Positions 1-6,194 of a DNA stretch of 7,629 nt are shown here, piece after piece. The notes beneath the pieces are model-generated. The model saw nothing but the letters and a program-made list of their open reading frames with translations. It searched no databases and was not told the origin of the DNA. Source of the DNA: Cyclobacteriaceae bacterium (GTDB taxonomy: Bacteria; Bacteroidota; Bacteroidia; Cytophagales; Cyclobacteriaceae); the NCBI GenBank assembly GCA_025455445.1, contig JALOMN010000069.1, forward strand, positions 1 to 7,629, given 5' to 3'. The translations under genes were made by a program, and so were the position numbers. Position 1 is the stretch's first letter; each line of letters begins with the position of its first letter.

Positions 1-869
1 ATCAATCGGATTGTCTGAAGTAAGTTCGGTATAGATTCTTTCATCTAATTTACCATAGCTGCTGCCACCGGTGTTTAATGCTTTGTAACCTCCGTTGTTC
101 TCAGCAAGTTTTTGTTTGATAATGTCTGCCTGAATGGTAACACCCAGATGGTTTGCCTGGCCTGTTAAATCAGCAGATACGTGGTAGTCGATGCCATCTT
201 TCTTGAATGCATTGTTGCGTGTATAGCACCAAAGAATAGTGGCCATACCCAGTTCGTGCGCTTTCTCAAATGCCTGTGCTACTTCCTGAATCTGGCGGGT
301 TGAGCAAATGCCTGTGCTACTTCCTGAATCTGGCGGGTTGAGTTGTCTGAACCAAAATAAATTGTAGCGCCCACGGCCACTGCGCCCAGGTTCCACGCAT
401 CTTCTACCGAGCCAAACATAATCTGATCGGCTTTGTTCGGGTAGGTCAGTAATTCGTTGTGATTGATCTTCACAATGAATGGAATTTTATGTGCGTATTT
501 GCGCGACATCATGGCTAAACCACCAAACGTAGTAGCCACTCCATTACAGCCGCCTTCAATGGCTAGCTTAATAATATTTTCTGGATCGAAATAGATCGGG
601 TTCTTCGCAAAAGAAGCACCGGCACTGTGTTCAATTCCCTGGTCAATCGGAAGGATAGAAAGATATCCTGTTCCGCCCAAGCGACCTTCATTAAACAATA
701 CCTGAAGGCTACGGATGGTTTGTGCATTGCGGTTTGAATTAATGAATACGCGATCTACAAAATCAGGTCCGGGAAGGTGAAGTTGATCTTTTGAAATAGT
801 TTTGCTTTTGTGTGTAAGCAAGGTGTCAGCGTCTTTACCAAGTAATGCGCTAATGTCAATTTTTGCCAT
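1..869 (-). pseudogene. fbaB: Class I fructose-bisphosphate aldolase (FbaB/DhnA family), frameshifted and cut by the window edge
   Basis: The enzyme cleaves fructose 1,6-bisphosphate to dihydroxyacetone phosphate and glyceraldehyde 3-phosphate through a lysine Schiff base in the cytosol. The family is recognised from [20 protein letters not shown], then [35 protein letters not shown] and [13 protein letters not shown], a close match to E. coli FbaB as I recall it (about 350 aa). The reading frame is native to residue 188 (AQAF). An exact 38-bp tandem repeat at 267-342 then shifts it, adding AQPARFRK and a stop at 279, for a 196-aa product. Removing one copy restores a continuous frame of 277 codons to base 1 (EKAHELGMATILW, then DYHVSADLTGQANH, then ADIIKQKLAENNGGY). 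About 70 residues lie outside the window. The family's Schiff-base lysine is expected in the ADIIKQK segment (restored K239, 115-117), so the product as read would lack it. The ATG at 869 is preferred, because an in-frame ATG at 893 lies inside the -7 promoter element. The gene is either truly broken or the repeat is an assembly artefact. Confidence 0.93.
267..342. repeat. Exact 38-bp tandem duplication (two copies) inside the aldolase gene
   Basis: Copy 1 is 267-304 and copy 2 is 305-342. They are identical, beginning CAAATGCCTGTG and ending GGCGGGTTGAG. The bases flanking the two copies do not extend the match, so the unit is exactly 38 bp. Because 38 is not a multiple of three, it frameshifts the aldolase. 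With one copy removed, the protein reads straight through ([20 protein letters not shown]). Identity of the copies means the event is very recent or artificial. Confidence 0.97.
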
Positions 870-890
870 AGATTTGGTTGTAGTGAGCGG

Positions 891-922
891 CAAATATATG
901 GTTATGACACGTCACCTGCAAT
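891..922 (-). promoter_or_regulatory. Bacteroidota-type promoter of the aldolase gene
   Basis: On the minus strand the -7 element TATATTTG (891-898) matches TAnnTTTG exactly. An ATTG (919-922) sits 20 bp upstream as the -33 element, which fits the spacing known for this sigma factor class. Transcription would begin near 884, giving a leader of roughly 15 nt before the ATG at 869. The -33 element lies inside the palindrome at 913-935. Confidence 0.65.
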
Positions 923-935
923 GACATTACAGGTG
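913..935. promoter_or_regulatory. Near-perfect 23-bp palindrome, possible operator of the aldolase gene
   Basis: The left arm CACCTGCAATG (913-923) and right arm CATTACAGGTG (925-935) are inverted repeats with one mismatch in 11 positions and a 1-bp centre. Such a tight dyad fits binding by a dimeric regulator better than an RNA hairpin, since there is almost no loop. It covers the -33 element of the aldolase promoter, a classical repressor position. No regulator is encoded in the window, so the operator role is inferred from position and symmetry only. Confidence 0.45.
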
Positions 936-950
936 GGTGGCAGCGGAAAC

Positions 951-986
951 AAAAAACCCACACAGTTGGGCTGAGTGGGCTTTTTT
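951..986 (-). terminator. Intrinsic terminator after rplS, with U-tracts on both strands
   Basis: CCCACACAG (957-965) and CTGAGTGGG (971-979) pair over nine positions with one mismatch, around a TTGGG loop. Read on the minus strand, the stem is followed by six T (951-956), about 20 nt beyond the rplS stop. On the plus strand it is followed by TTTTTT (981-986), so it could also stop transcription coming the other way. It separates the rpsP-rimM-trmD-rplS unit from the aldolase. Confidence 0.8.
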
Positions 987-1004
987 ATGTTTGAAGCAAA
1001 GCGA

Positions 1005-1373
1005 TTAATCCTTTGCCACTGATATTCTTTCTTTAATTCTGGCTGATTTACCCTGGCGGCCTTTCAGGTAGTAGAGTTTCGCTCTGCGAACCTTACCTGC
1101 TTTTACAAATTCAATTTTATCGATGCTGGGGCTTAAAATGGGGAAAATACGCTCCACACCTACACCGTTTGATACTTTTCTTACTGAAAACGTCTCGCCA
1201 TTGGTGTTAGTGCCTCTGCGATATAGCACCACGCCCTGAAACTGCTGAATTCTTTCTTTGTTTCCTTCGCTGATTTTAACATGAACGTTTATGGTATCAC
1301 CTGGCTTAAATGCAGGTAGGGTAGCCCTCTTGGATGCTAATTCTTGCTCAACAACTTTTATTAAATCAGCCAT
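1005..1373 (-). CDS. rplS: 50S ribosomal protein L19 (bL19)
   Basis: L19 is a structural protein of the large ribosomal subunit that sits at the subunit interface. The 122-aa product fits the family's usual 114-125 residues. Diagnostic stretches are [20 protein letters not shown] (23-42), [13 protein letters not shown] (42-54), [20 protein letters not shown] (63-82) and [21 protein letters not shown] (95-115). The start at 1373 ([10 protein letters not shown]) is chosen because the longer alternative at 1400 lies inside the TATATTTG promoter element (1398-1405) and adds nine residues foreign to the family. It is the last gene of the rpsP-rimM-trmD-rplS cluster, the order also known in E. coli. 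A 79-bp gap containing a likely promoter precedes it, and the terminator at 951-986 follows. Confidence 0.97.
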   Translation of the reverse strand: MADLIKVVEQELASKRATLPAFKPGDTINVHVKISEGNKERIQQFQGVVLYRRGTNTNGETFSVRKVSNGVGVERIFPILSPSIDKIEFVKAGKVRRAKLYYLKGRQGKSARIKERISVAKD

Positions 1374-1379
1374 AACACT

Positions 1380-1405
1380 CGTTTTTAAAATGGACTGCAA
1401 ATATA
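1380..1405 (-). promoter_or_regulatory. Probable internal promoter and leader of rplS
   Basis: TATATTTG on the minus strand (1398-1405) is an exact TAnnTTTG -7 element 24 bp before the rplS ATG. No TTG is visible 17-23 bp upstream, so the -33 half is weak or absent. The -7 element and the bases after it (TATATTTGCAGTCC, then A, then TTTTAAAAACG) nearly repeat the rpsP promoter and leader at 3290-3314. That similarity is the main reason to believe it. It would let L19 be made independently of the enzymes encoded upstream. Confidence 0.55.
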
Positions 1406-1452
1406 GGGTAAGAAATCAGAAATAGGAGCGCTGGGTAAAGAATTTTTGTCTT

Positions 1453-2130
1453 TTACTCCCCGCCAATCTCTGGCCTGCGCATTTTGGTGCGTTCCAGCGA
1501 TTTTTCATGGCGCCATTGTTCAATTTTAGCCTGATGACCTGATAAAAGCACTTCCGGCACAGTCCATCCTTTATAGTTTGCCGGCCGGGTATACACCGGT
1601 GGGGCAATCAGGTTATCCTGAAAGGAATCAGTCAGGGCCGAAGTTTCATCCGATAGTACACCCGGAATCAGCCTGATGATTGCGTCTGATACCACCGCAG
1701 CAGCCAGCTCACCCCCTGATATCACATAATTTCCGATACTGATTTCGCGGGTTATCAGGTGCTCGCGCACACGCTCATCTACTCCTTTATAATGACCGCA
1801 GAGAATAATTAGATTTTTCGTCAGACTGAGCTGGTTGGCCAGTGATTGTGTAAATAACTCCCCATCCGGACTCATATAAATTACTTCATCATATGCCCGC
1901 TGACTTTTCAGTAAAGAAATGCAACGGTCAATCGGTTCGATGAGCATTACCATACCAGCACCACCACCAAAGGCATAATCGTCCGTGGTGCGGTGCTTGT
2001 CAGTTGCGTAGTCTCTCAAGTCATGAATATGCACTTCCACCAGGCCTTTTTGAATAGCCCGTTTCATAATGGAATCCGCAAAAGGGCTCTCCAACAATCG
2101 AGGCAGACAGGTGATGATATCAATGCGCAT
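1453..2130 (-). CDS. trmD: tRNA (guanine-N1-)-methyltransferase TrmD
   Basis: TrmD transfers a methyl group from S-adenosylmethionine to N1 of G37 beside the anticodon, preventing +1 frameshifting. It is a SPOUT (trefoil-knot) enzyme acting as a dimer in the cytosol. The 225-aa product carries the family landmarks in order: [10 protein letters not shown] at the N-terminus, [13 protein letters not shown] (50-62), [12 protein letters not shown] (110-121), [13 protein letters not shown] (129-141) and [16 protein letters not shown] (168-183). D168 and R153 align with the catalytic Asp169 and Arg154 of E. coli TrmD as I recall that enzyme. The start at 2130 is the only good one. It lies 20 bp after the rimM stop, consistent with co-transcription. 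Nothing in the reading frame looks damaged. Confidence 0.97.
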   Translation of the reverse strand: MRIDIITCLPRLLESPFADSIMKRAIQKGLVEVHIHDLRDYATDKHRTTDDYAFGGGAGMVMLIEPIDRCISLLKSQRAYDEVIYMSPDGELFTQSLANQLSLTKNLIILCGHYKGVDERVREHLITREISIGNYVISGGELAAAVVSDAIIRLIPGVLSDETSALTDSFQDNLIAPPVYTRPANYKGWTVPEVLLSGHQAKIEQWRHEKSLERTKMRRPEIGGE

Positions 2131-2150
2131 GAGGCGAAGTTAGCGTAGAA

Positions 2151-2660
2151 TTAAATATCCAGAAATCCTTCGGGCAAACTTACTTTAATCAGCTTTTTGG
2201 ATTTGTTCACGCTGGTAATGAAAGGTCCGTTTACGGGAATCAAAACTTCCTTTCCCTGGTAGTGAAATTGCAAAAGTCGGGTGGGCCCCGATTGCAGCAC
2301 TTCAGTTAAAATGCCGAGGGCTCCCAGGGTTTCGTCTTCAATGGAAAATCCAATTACTTCATCATTATAAAAATGGCCACGCTTCAATGCAGGACGGGTG
2401 GTTTTTGGAACATATATCGCGCATCCTTTAATCATGTTCGCGTTCTCAGGGGTGTCAATTTCCTCAAATTTGATAAACGCTTTATCAGGTCGTTCTGAAA
2501 AAGATTGAATGAAATACGGCACCAGGCTATTCTTCACCTCAATAAAGACAGCCCCCATGCTTTCCAGATCGATAGCTTCTGTAAACACCACGGTTACTTC
2601 GCCCTTGAGGCCATGCGTTTTGCTGATGTAGCCGATTGAGTAGCAGTCTTCTTTATTCAT
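2151..2660 (-). CDS. rimM: Ribosome maturation factor RimM (16S rRNA processing protein)
   Basis: RimM binds ribosomal protein S19 and assists maturation of the 30S head and of the 16S rRNA 3' major domain. The 169-aa product has the N-terminal RimM domain with IGYISKTHGLKGEV (9-22). It is followed by a PRC-barrel domain from about FYNDEVIGFSIED (97-109) to VLIPVNGPFITSVNKSKKLI (139-158), and ends with the typical PEGFLDI. The start at 2660 (MNKEDCYSIGYI) is preferred, because the longer frame from 2687 begins inside the loop of the hairpin at 2674-2706. The gene lies between rpsP (68-bp gap) and trmD (20-bp gap). Its expression relative to rpsP is probably lowered by that hairpin. Confidence 0.95.
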   Translation of the reverse strand: MNKEDCYSIGYISKTHGLKGEVTVVFTEAIDLESMGAVFIEVKNSLVPYFIQSFSERPDKAFIKFEEIDTPENANMIKGCAIYVPKTTRPALKRGHFYNDEVIGFSIEDETLGALGILTEVLQSGPTRLLQFHYQGKEVLIPVNGPFITSVNKSKKLIKVSLPEGFLDI

Positions 2661-2673
2661 GAGGTAGTGAATG

Positions 2674-2706
2674 AAAAATGCCAACACGCAGGGCGCATTG
2701 GCATTT
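2674..2706 (-). terminator. Terminator-like hairpin between rpsP and rimM, possible partial terminator
   Basis: AAATGCCAA (2676-2684) and TTGGCATTT (2698-2706) are perfect 9-bp inverted repeats around a 13-nt loop. Read in the direction of transcription (minus), the stem core TGCCAA/TTGGCA runs into five T (2674-2678). This is the layout of an intrinsic terminator or attenuator, although the stem is only moderately GC-rich. It ends 13 nt before the rimM start codon, so it could also affect rimM translation or protect the rpsP mRNA 3' end. No separate rimM promoter is evident, so read-through would have to supply rimM and trmD. Confidence 0.55.
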
Positions 2707-2728
2707 GAAATAGTTTGATAAGTATGGA

Positions 2729-3259
2729 TTATGCCTCTGCTTCAGGTGCTGTAGTAGCTTCGCCTTCAGTTTGAGCTTCTGCCACCGGAGCAGCCGCAGC
2801 TACTTCTGCTTTCTTGCGAATTGCTTCTGCACGGGCTTCTTTCACTTTTGTTTCAGCAGCCTTACGTGCCGCAGCAGCATCTTGCTTCGACTTGGAAAGA
2901 CTGTCTTTCTTCGCCTGAATTTTATTGGCTTTGGCAGCCAACCATTCCGCTACTTTTGCATCGGCCTGCTCTTGTGTAAGCGCACCTTTAATTACGCCTA
3001 TTTGTAAGTGTCTTCTTAACATTACACCTCTGTAAGAGAGCATGGCTTTTACAGTGTCGGTAGGTTGTGCTCCATTCATTAACCAGTTAAATGCCTTATT
3101 ATCATCTAAAATGATAGTAGCAGGGTTAGTAAGTGGATTGTAGGTACCGATTTTCTCGATGAATTTACCATCACGTGGTGATCTTCCATCTGCTACGACT
3201 ACATCGTAAAGAGAAAGTTTTTTGCGGCCTCTGCGGGCCAATCTGATTTTAACAGCCAT
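2729..3259 (-). CDS. rpsP: 30S ribosomal protein S16 (bS16) with long C-terminal extension
   Basis: S16 is an early-assembling small-subunit protein that binds 16S rRNA. Residues 1-84 are the conserved core: MAVKIRLARRGRKKLSLYDV, VVADGRSPRDGKFIEKIGTY, NPLT, then WLMNGAQPTDTVKAML and RGVMLRRHL. The remaining 90 or so residues (to 176) form an Ala/Lys/Glu-rich tail, probably a charged helix ending in a low-complexity acidic segment (TEGEATTAPEAEA). E. coli S16 has 82 residues. Extensions of this kind are common in Bacteroidota, so the length is a lineage trait and not a fusion or frame error. The start at 3259 follows an A-rich leader with no Shine-Dalgarno sequence. It is the first gene of the rpsP-rimM-trmD-rplS unit, with its promoter at 3307-3337. 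Confidence 0.97.
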   Translation of the reverse strand: MAVKIRLARRGRKKLSLYDVVVADGRSPRDGKFIEKIGTYNPLTNPATIILDDNKAFNWLMNGAQPTDTVKAMLSYRGVMLRRHLQIGVIKGALTQEQADAKVAEWLAAKANKIQAKKDSLSKSKQDAAAARKAAETKVKEARAEAIRKKAEVAAAAPVAEAQTEGEATTAPEAEA

Positions 3260-3289
3260 TGTTTTTAATTTTTAATGTTGGATCTCGTC

Positions 3290-3337
3290 CGTTTTTAAAA
3301 GGATTGCAAATGTAGTGCTTTTTGCCAGATGTGCAAT
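3290..3337 (-). promoter_or_regulatory. Promoter and leader of the rpsP-rimM-trmD-rplS operon
   Basis: On the minus strand, TACATTTG (3307-3314) matches TAnnTTTG exactly. ATTG (3334-3337) lies 19 bp upstream as the -33 element. Transcription should start near 3300, giving a leader of about 40 nt that is rich in A and T before the ATG at 3259. The stretch TACATTTGCAATCC followed by TTTTAAAAACG (3290-3314) is almost the same as the one before rplS (1380-1405). Confidence 0.72.
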
Positions 3338-3403
3338 GAGTCGTGTAAAGATGGTGACGATGATTTGAATAAAATATATATTTGTATAAGCGATTATTCG
3401 GTT

Positions 3404-3433
3404 TTTGTATCTCGATACAGGTTTCTACATTTG
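3404..3433 (+). promoter_or_regulatory. Promoter of sucA-sucB
   Basis: TTTG (3404-3407, within TTTTTG) and TACATTTG (3426-3433) form a -33/-7 pair with an 18-bp spacer. Transcription would start near 3439-3440, about 13 nt before the sucA ATG. The sequence immediately before the ATG is A/T-rich and has no Shine-Dalgarno match, as is usual in this phylum. Confidence 0.68.
3406..3419. promoter_or_regulatory. Short dyad in the sucA promoter spacer, possible operator
   Basis: TGTATC (3406-3411) and GATACA (3414-3419) are perfect 6-bp inverted repeats separated by 2 bp. They lie between the -33 and -7 elements of the sucA promoter, where a bound dimer would block RNA polymerase. The heptamer TTTGTAT overlapping the left arm (3404-3410) also occurs upstream at 3381-3387. 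A dyad this short can arise by chance, so the regulatory reading is tentative. Confidence 0.3.
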
Positions 3434-3452
3434 GTTCCTTTTCAAATTAACC

Positions 3453-6167
3453 ATGGACAAATTTTCATATATCTCAAATGCGGATGTCGGTTATTTAGAC
3501 CAACTCTATCAGAACTACAAAAAAGACACAGGCTCGGTGGATGTCACCTGGCAGAAATTTTTTGAAGGCTACGAATTTTCTCAGCAACAATTTGGTGAAA
3601 ATGGTCACCCGGTAGCAGACGGTGCCAGCATCAAAGAAACACAGGTGAGAAACCTGATATTTCAATATCGTTCATTCGGTCATTTGAAATCCGACACCAA
3701 CCCGGTGCGTCCGCGCAGAAATCACAATGTTAATTTTGATCATAAATCAGTTGGCCTTACTGATGCGGATTTGGATACGGAGTTTGATGTAGGTGCAGAA
3801 ATTGGTATGGGCCGTGCAACCCTGCGTAAGATCATTGAAAAATTAAAAACGGTTTATATTGGCCCAATTGGCTTTGAATATAATTTTATTCGCAACGATG
3901 AAGTGCGTCAATGGTTCTTTCAAAAGTGTGAGCAGGAATATTATAACAACAACCCATCGCAAGATGAAAAGAAACGCATACTGAGTAAGCTGAATGAAGC
4001 GGTGGTGTTTGAGAATTTTCTTCACACAAAATTTATCGGGCAAAAACGCTTTTCACTGGAAGGTGGAGAAAATACAATACCGGCACTTCAATCCATCATT
4101 AATAAAGCAGCCGAGCTGGGAGTGAAAGAAACCGTAATCGGTATGGCACACCGTGGCCGTCTCAATGTGCTTACCAATATTTTAGGTAAAACCTATGAGC
4201 AGATATTTACTGAATTTGAAGGAAATGTAAATCCTGATTTAACGATGGGTGATGGTGATGTAAAATATCACCTTGGTTATTCCAGTTATATCAACACTCC
4301 ATCAAAGAATAAAATCTATGTTAAGTTAACACCCAATCCTTCGCACCTCGAAGCAGTAGATCCATTGGTGGTGGGTTATACACGCGGCCAGATTGACGAT
4401 GAATTTGGTGGTGATCTCAGAAAAGGCCTGGCCATTCTGATTCATGGTGATGCCGCAGTAGCAGGGCAGGGCATCGTGTATGAAGTAGTGCAGATGTCTG
4501 GTTTGCCTGGCTATACAACCGGAGGTACTATTCATTTTGTAATTAACAACCAGGTAGGGTTCACCACCGATTATGATGATGCACGCTCTAGCATTTATTG
4601 TACTGACATTGCCAAGATTGTAGACTCACCTGTTCTCCACGTAAATGGTGATGATGCCGAAGCAGTTACCTTCTGCGCAAACCTTGCGGTGGAATACAGA
4701 CAGAAATTCGGTAAAGATATTTTCATCGATATGCTTTGCTATCGCAGGCATGGTCACAATGAAAGTGATGAACCAAAGTTTACGCAACCTAAACTTTATA
4801 ACATCATTGCCAAACATCCTAACCCGCGCGAAGTATATGTAAAGAAGCTGATTGAGCGTGGTGACGTGGATGCTAACCTGGCCGAAGACATGGATCGCAA
4901 TTTCCGTAACATGTTACAGGATCGACTCAATGAAGTTAAGCAAAAGCCACTTCCCTATAAATCACAAAAAATTGAAGAAGAGTGGGAGAAGCTACGCAAA
5001 TCAAAACCTTCAGATTTCGATCATTCACCCGATACAAGTATCAAGCAATCACTGGTTGATAAAGTAGGAAAGGCACTCACAAACATACCCGAAGGTTTCA
5101 AACCGTTGAAGCAGATTGAAAAATTATTGAAAGATCGGAAAGAAGCATTTTTTGAAACCAAAATGCTGGGATGGGCCGAAGCAGAATTACTCGCATATGG
5201 TTCACTACTGGCTGAAGGTGTGCCGGTGCGTATGTCCGGTCAGGATGTGAAGCGCGGAACATTTTCTCATCGTCATGCCTATTTCTTCGATGCAAATACC
5301 AACGAGCCATATTGCGGATTGGACCACATCGAAAAGGGACAGCGTAAAATGCACATATTCAATTCGCTGCTCTCTGAATTTGGAGTGCTTGGTTTTGAAT
5401 ATGGTTATGCCATGTCATCGCCACATGCTTTGGTACTTTGGGAGGCACAGTTTGGTGATTTTGTAAATGGTGCACAGGTGATTATTGATCAATTCTTATG
5501 CAGTGCAGAATCAAAATGGCAAAGACAAAACGGAGTGGTGATGTTATTGCCACACGGATATGAAGGACAAGGCCCGGAGCATTCCAACGCAAGGCCAGAG
5601 CGCTTTCTGCAACTGGCAGCAGAGTATAACATGATCGTGAGCAACCCAACTACTCCGGCAAATATTTTCCATTTGTTAAGACGACAAGTTGCCTGGGAGT
5701 TTAGAAAACCATGCATCGTGTTTTCTCCAAAATCACTTTTGCGACATCCTGCAGTAATATCACCGATTGATGCATTTGTCAATGGCACCTTTAAAGAAGT
5801 GTTGGATGATGAAACGGTGAAAGCAAAAGACGTGAAGAAAGTGTTACTCTGTTCAGGTAAAGTTTATTATGACTTATCTGAAGCTGCACAAAAGAAAAAA
5901 GTAAAGGATATCGCCATTGTGCGATTAGAACAACTGCATCCTTTCCCGGAAAAGCAATTACAGGCAACCCTGAAAAAATATAAAGATGCAAAACTGGTAT
6001 GGGTGCAGGAAGAGCCTGCTAACATGGGATACTGGTCATACATCTTGCGCTATATGAGCGGACTTGATTTAATCTCGCGTAAAGCAAGCGCATCGCCTGC
6101 TACGGGTTACTCAAAAGTGCATAAGGTAGAACAGGAAAAAATTATTTCACAAGCATTAGAATTATAA
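3453..6167 (+). CDS. sucA: 2-oxoglutarate dehydrogenase E1 component
   Basis: This is the thiamine diphosphate-dependent subunit that decarboxylates 2-oxoglutarate and passes the succinyl group to the lipoyl arm of E2 in the TCA cycle. The 904-aa product has the E1 N-terminal segment (YLDQLYQNYKKDTGSVDVTW, near 14-33) that contacts the core. The ThDP-binding domain follows, with MAHRGRLNVL (231-240), HGDAAVAGQG (331-340), INNQVGFTT (364-372; D333 and N366 are likely Mg-ThDP ligands) and RRHGHNESDEP (431-441). The pyrimidine-binding transketolase-like domain starts near 570, with FEYGYA (648-653) and LLPHGYEGQGPEH (698-710). The C-terminal domain carries SPKSLLRHP (758-766) and CSGKVYYDL. Length and motifs fit SucA, with no fused acyltransferase domain. 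The ATG at 3453 is chosen, because a frame-open TTG at 3405 lies within the promoter. sucB follows 27 bp later. Confidence 0.97.
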   Translation: MDKFSYISNADVGYLDQLYQNYKKDTGSVDVTWQKFFEGYEFSQQQFGENGHPVADGASIKETQVRNLIFQYRSFGHLKSDTNPVRPRRNHNVNFDHKSVGLTDADLDTEFDVGAEIGMGRATLRKIIEKLKTVYIGPIGFEYNFIRNDEVRQWFFQKCEQEYYNNNPSQDEKKRILSKLNEAVVFENFLHTKFIGQKRFSLEGGENTIPALQSIINKAAELGVKETVIGMAHRGRLNVLTNILGKTYEQIFTEFEGNVNPDLTMGDGDVKYHLGYSSYINTPSKNKIYVKLTPNPSHLEAVDPLVVGYTRGQIDDEFGGDLRKGLAILIHGDAAVAGQGIVYEVVQMSGLPGYTTGGTIHFVINNQVGFTTDYDDARSSIYCTDIAKIVDSPVLHVNGDDAEAVTFCANLAVEYRQKFGKDIFIDMLCYRRHGHNESDEPKFTQPKLYNIIAKHPNPREVYVKKLIERGDVDANLAEDMDRNFRNMLQDRLNEVKQKPLPYKSQKIEEEWEKLRKSKPSDFDHSPDTSIKQSLVDKVGKALTNIPEGFKPLKQIEKLLKDRKEAFFETKMLGWAEAELLAYGSLLAEGVPVRMSGQDVKRGTFSHRHAYFFDANTNEPYCGLDHIEKGQRKMHIFNSLLSEFGVLGFEYGYAMSSPHALVLWEAQFGDFVNGAQVIIDQFLCSAESKWQRQNGVVMLLPHGYEGQGPEHSNARPERFLQLAAEYNMIVSNPTTPANIFHLLRRQVAWEFRKPCIVFSPKSLLRHPAVISPIDAFVNGTFKEVLDDETVKAKDVKKVLLCSGKVYYDLSEAAQKKKVKDIAIVRLEQLHPFPEKQLQATLKKYKDAKLVWVQEEPANMGYWSYILRYMSGLDLISRKASASPATGYSKVHKVEQEKIISQALEL

Positions 6168-6194
6168 TCTTCAATCACAAAATCAATTATTGAA

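Noticed and set aside
267..342. Programmed frameshift or CRISPR-like repeat
   Set aside because: There are only two adjoining copies without spacers, inside a known coding sequence. There is no slippery heptamer or downstream structure that would restore the frame. A simple tandem duplication explains everything.
1437..1453. Possible small hairpin just after trmD (AAAGA/TCTTT)
   Set aside because: Five A/T-rich base pairs around a 7-nt loop are too weak for a terminator and likely to occur by chance.
3377..3384. Second TAnnTTTG match (TATATTTG) upstream of sucA
   Set aside because: No TTG lies 17-23 bp upstream, and the region is simply A/T-rich. The pair at 3404-3433 is better spaced and closer to the start codon.
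3405..3452. Upstream TTG start that would add 16 residues to SucA
   Set aside because: The added stretch lies within the sucA promoter (-33 to -7) and adds residues unlike the family N-terminus. The ATG at 3453 gives the expected beginning.
3329..3565. 78-codon plus-strand open frame spanning the rpsP-sucA gap
   Set aside because: It overlaps both promoters and the start of sucA in another frame. Cys-rich random composition and no family features mark it as chance.
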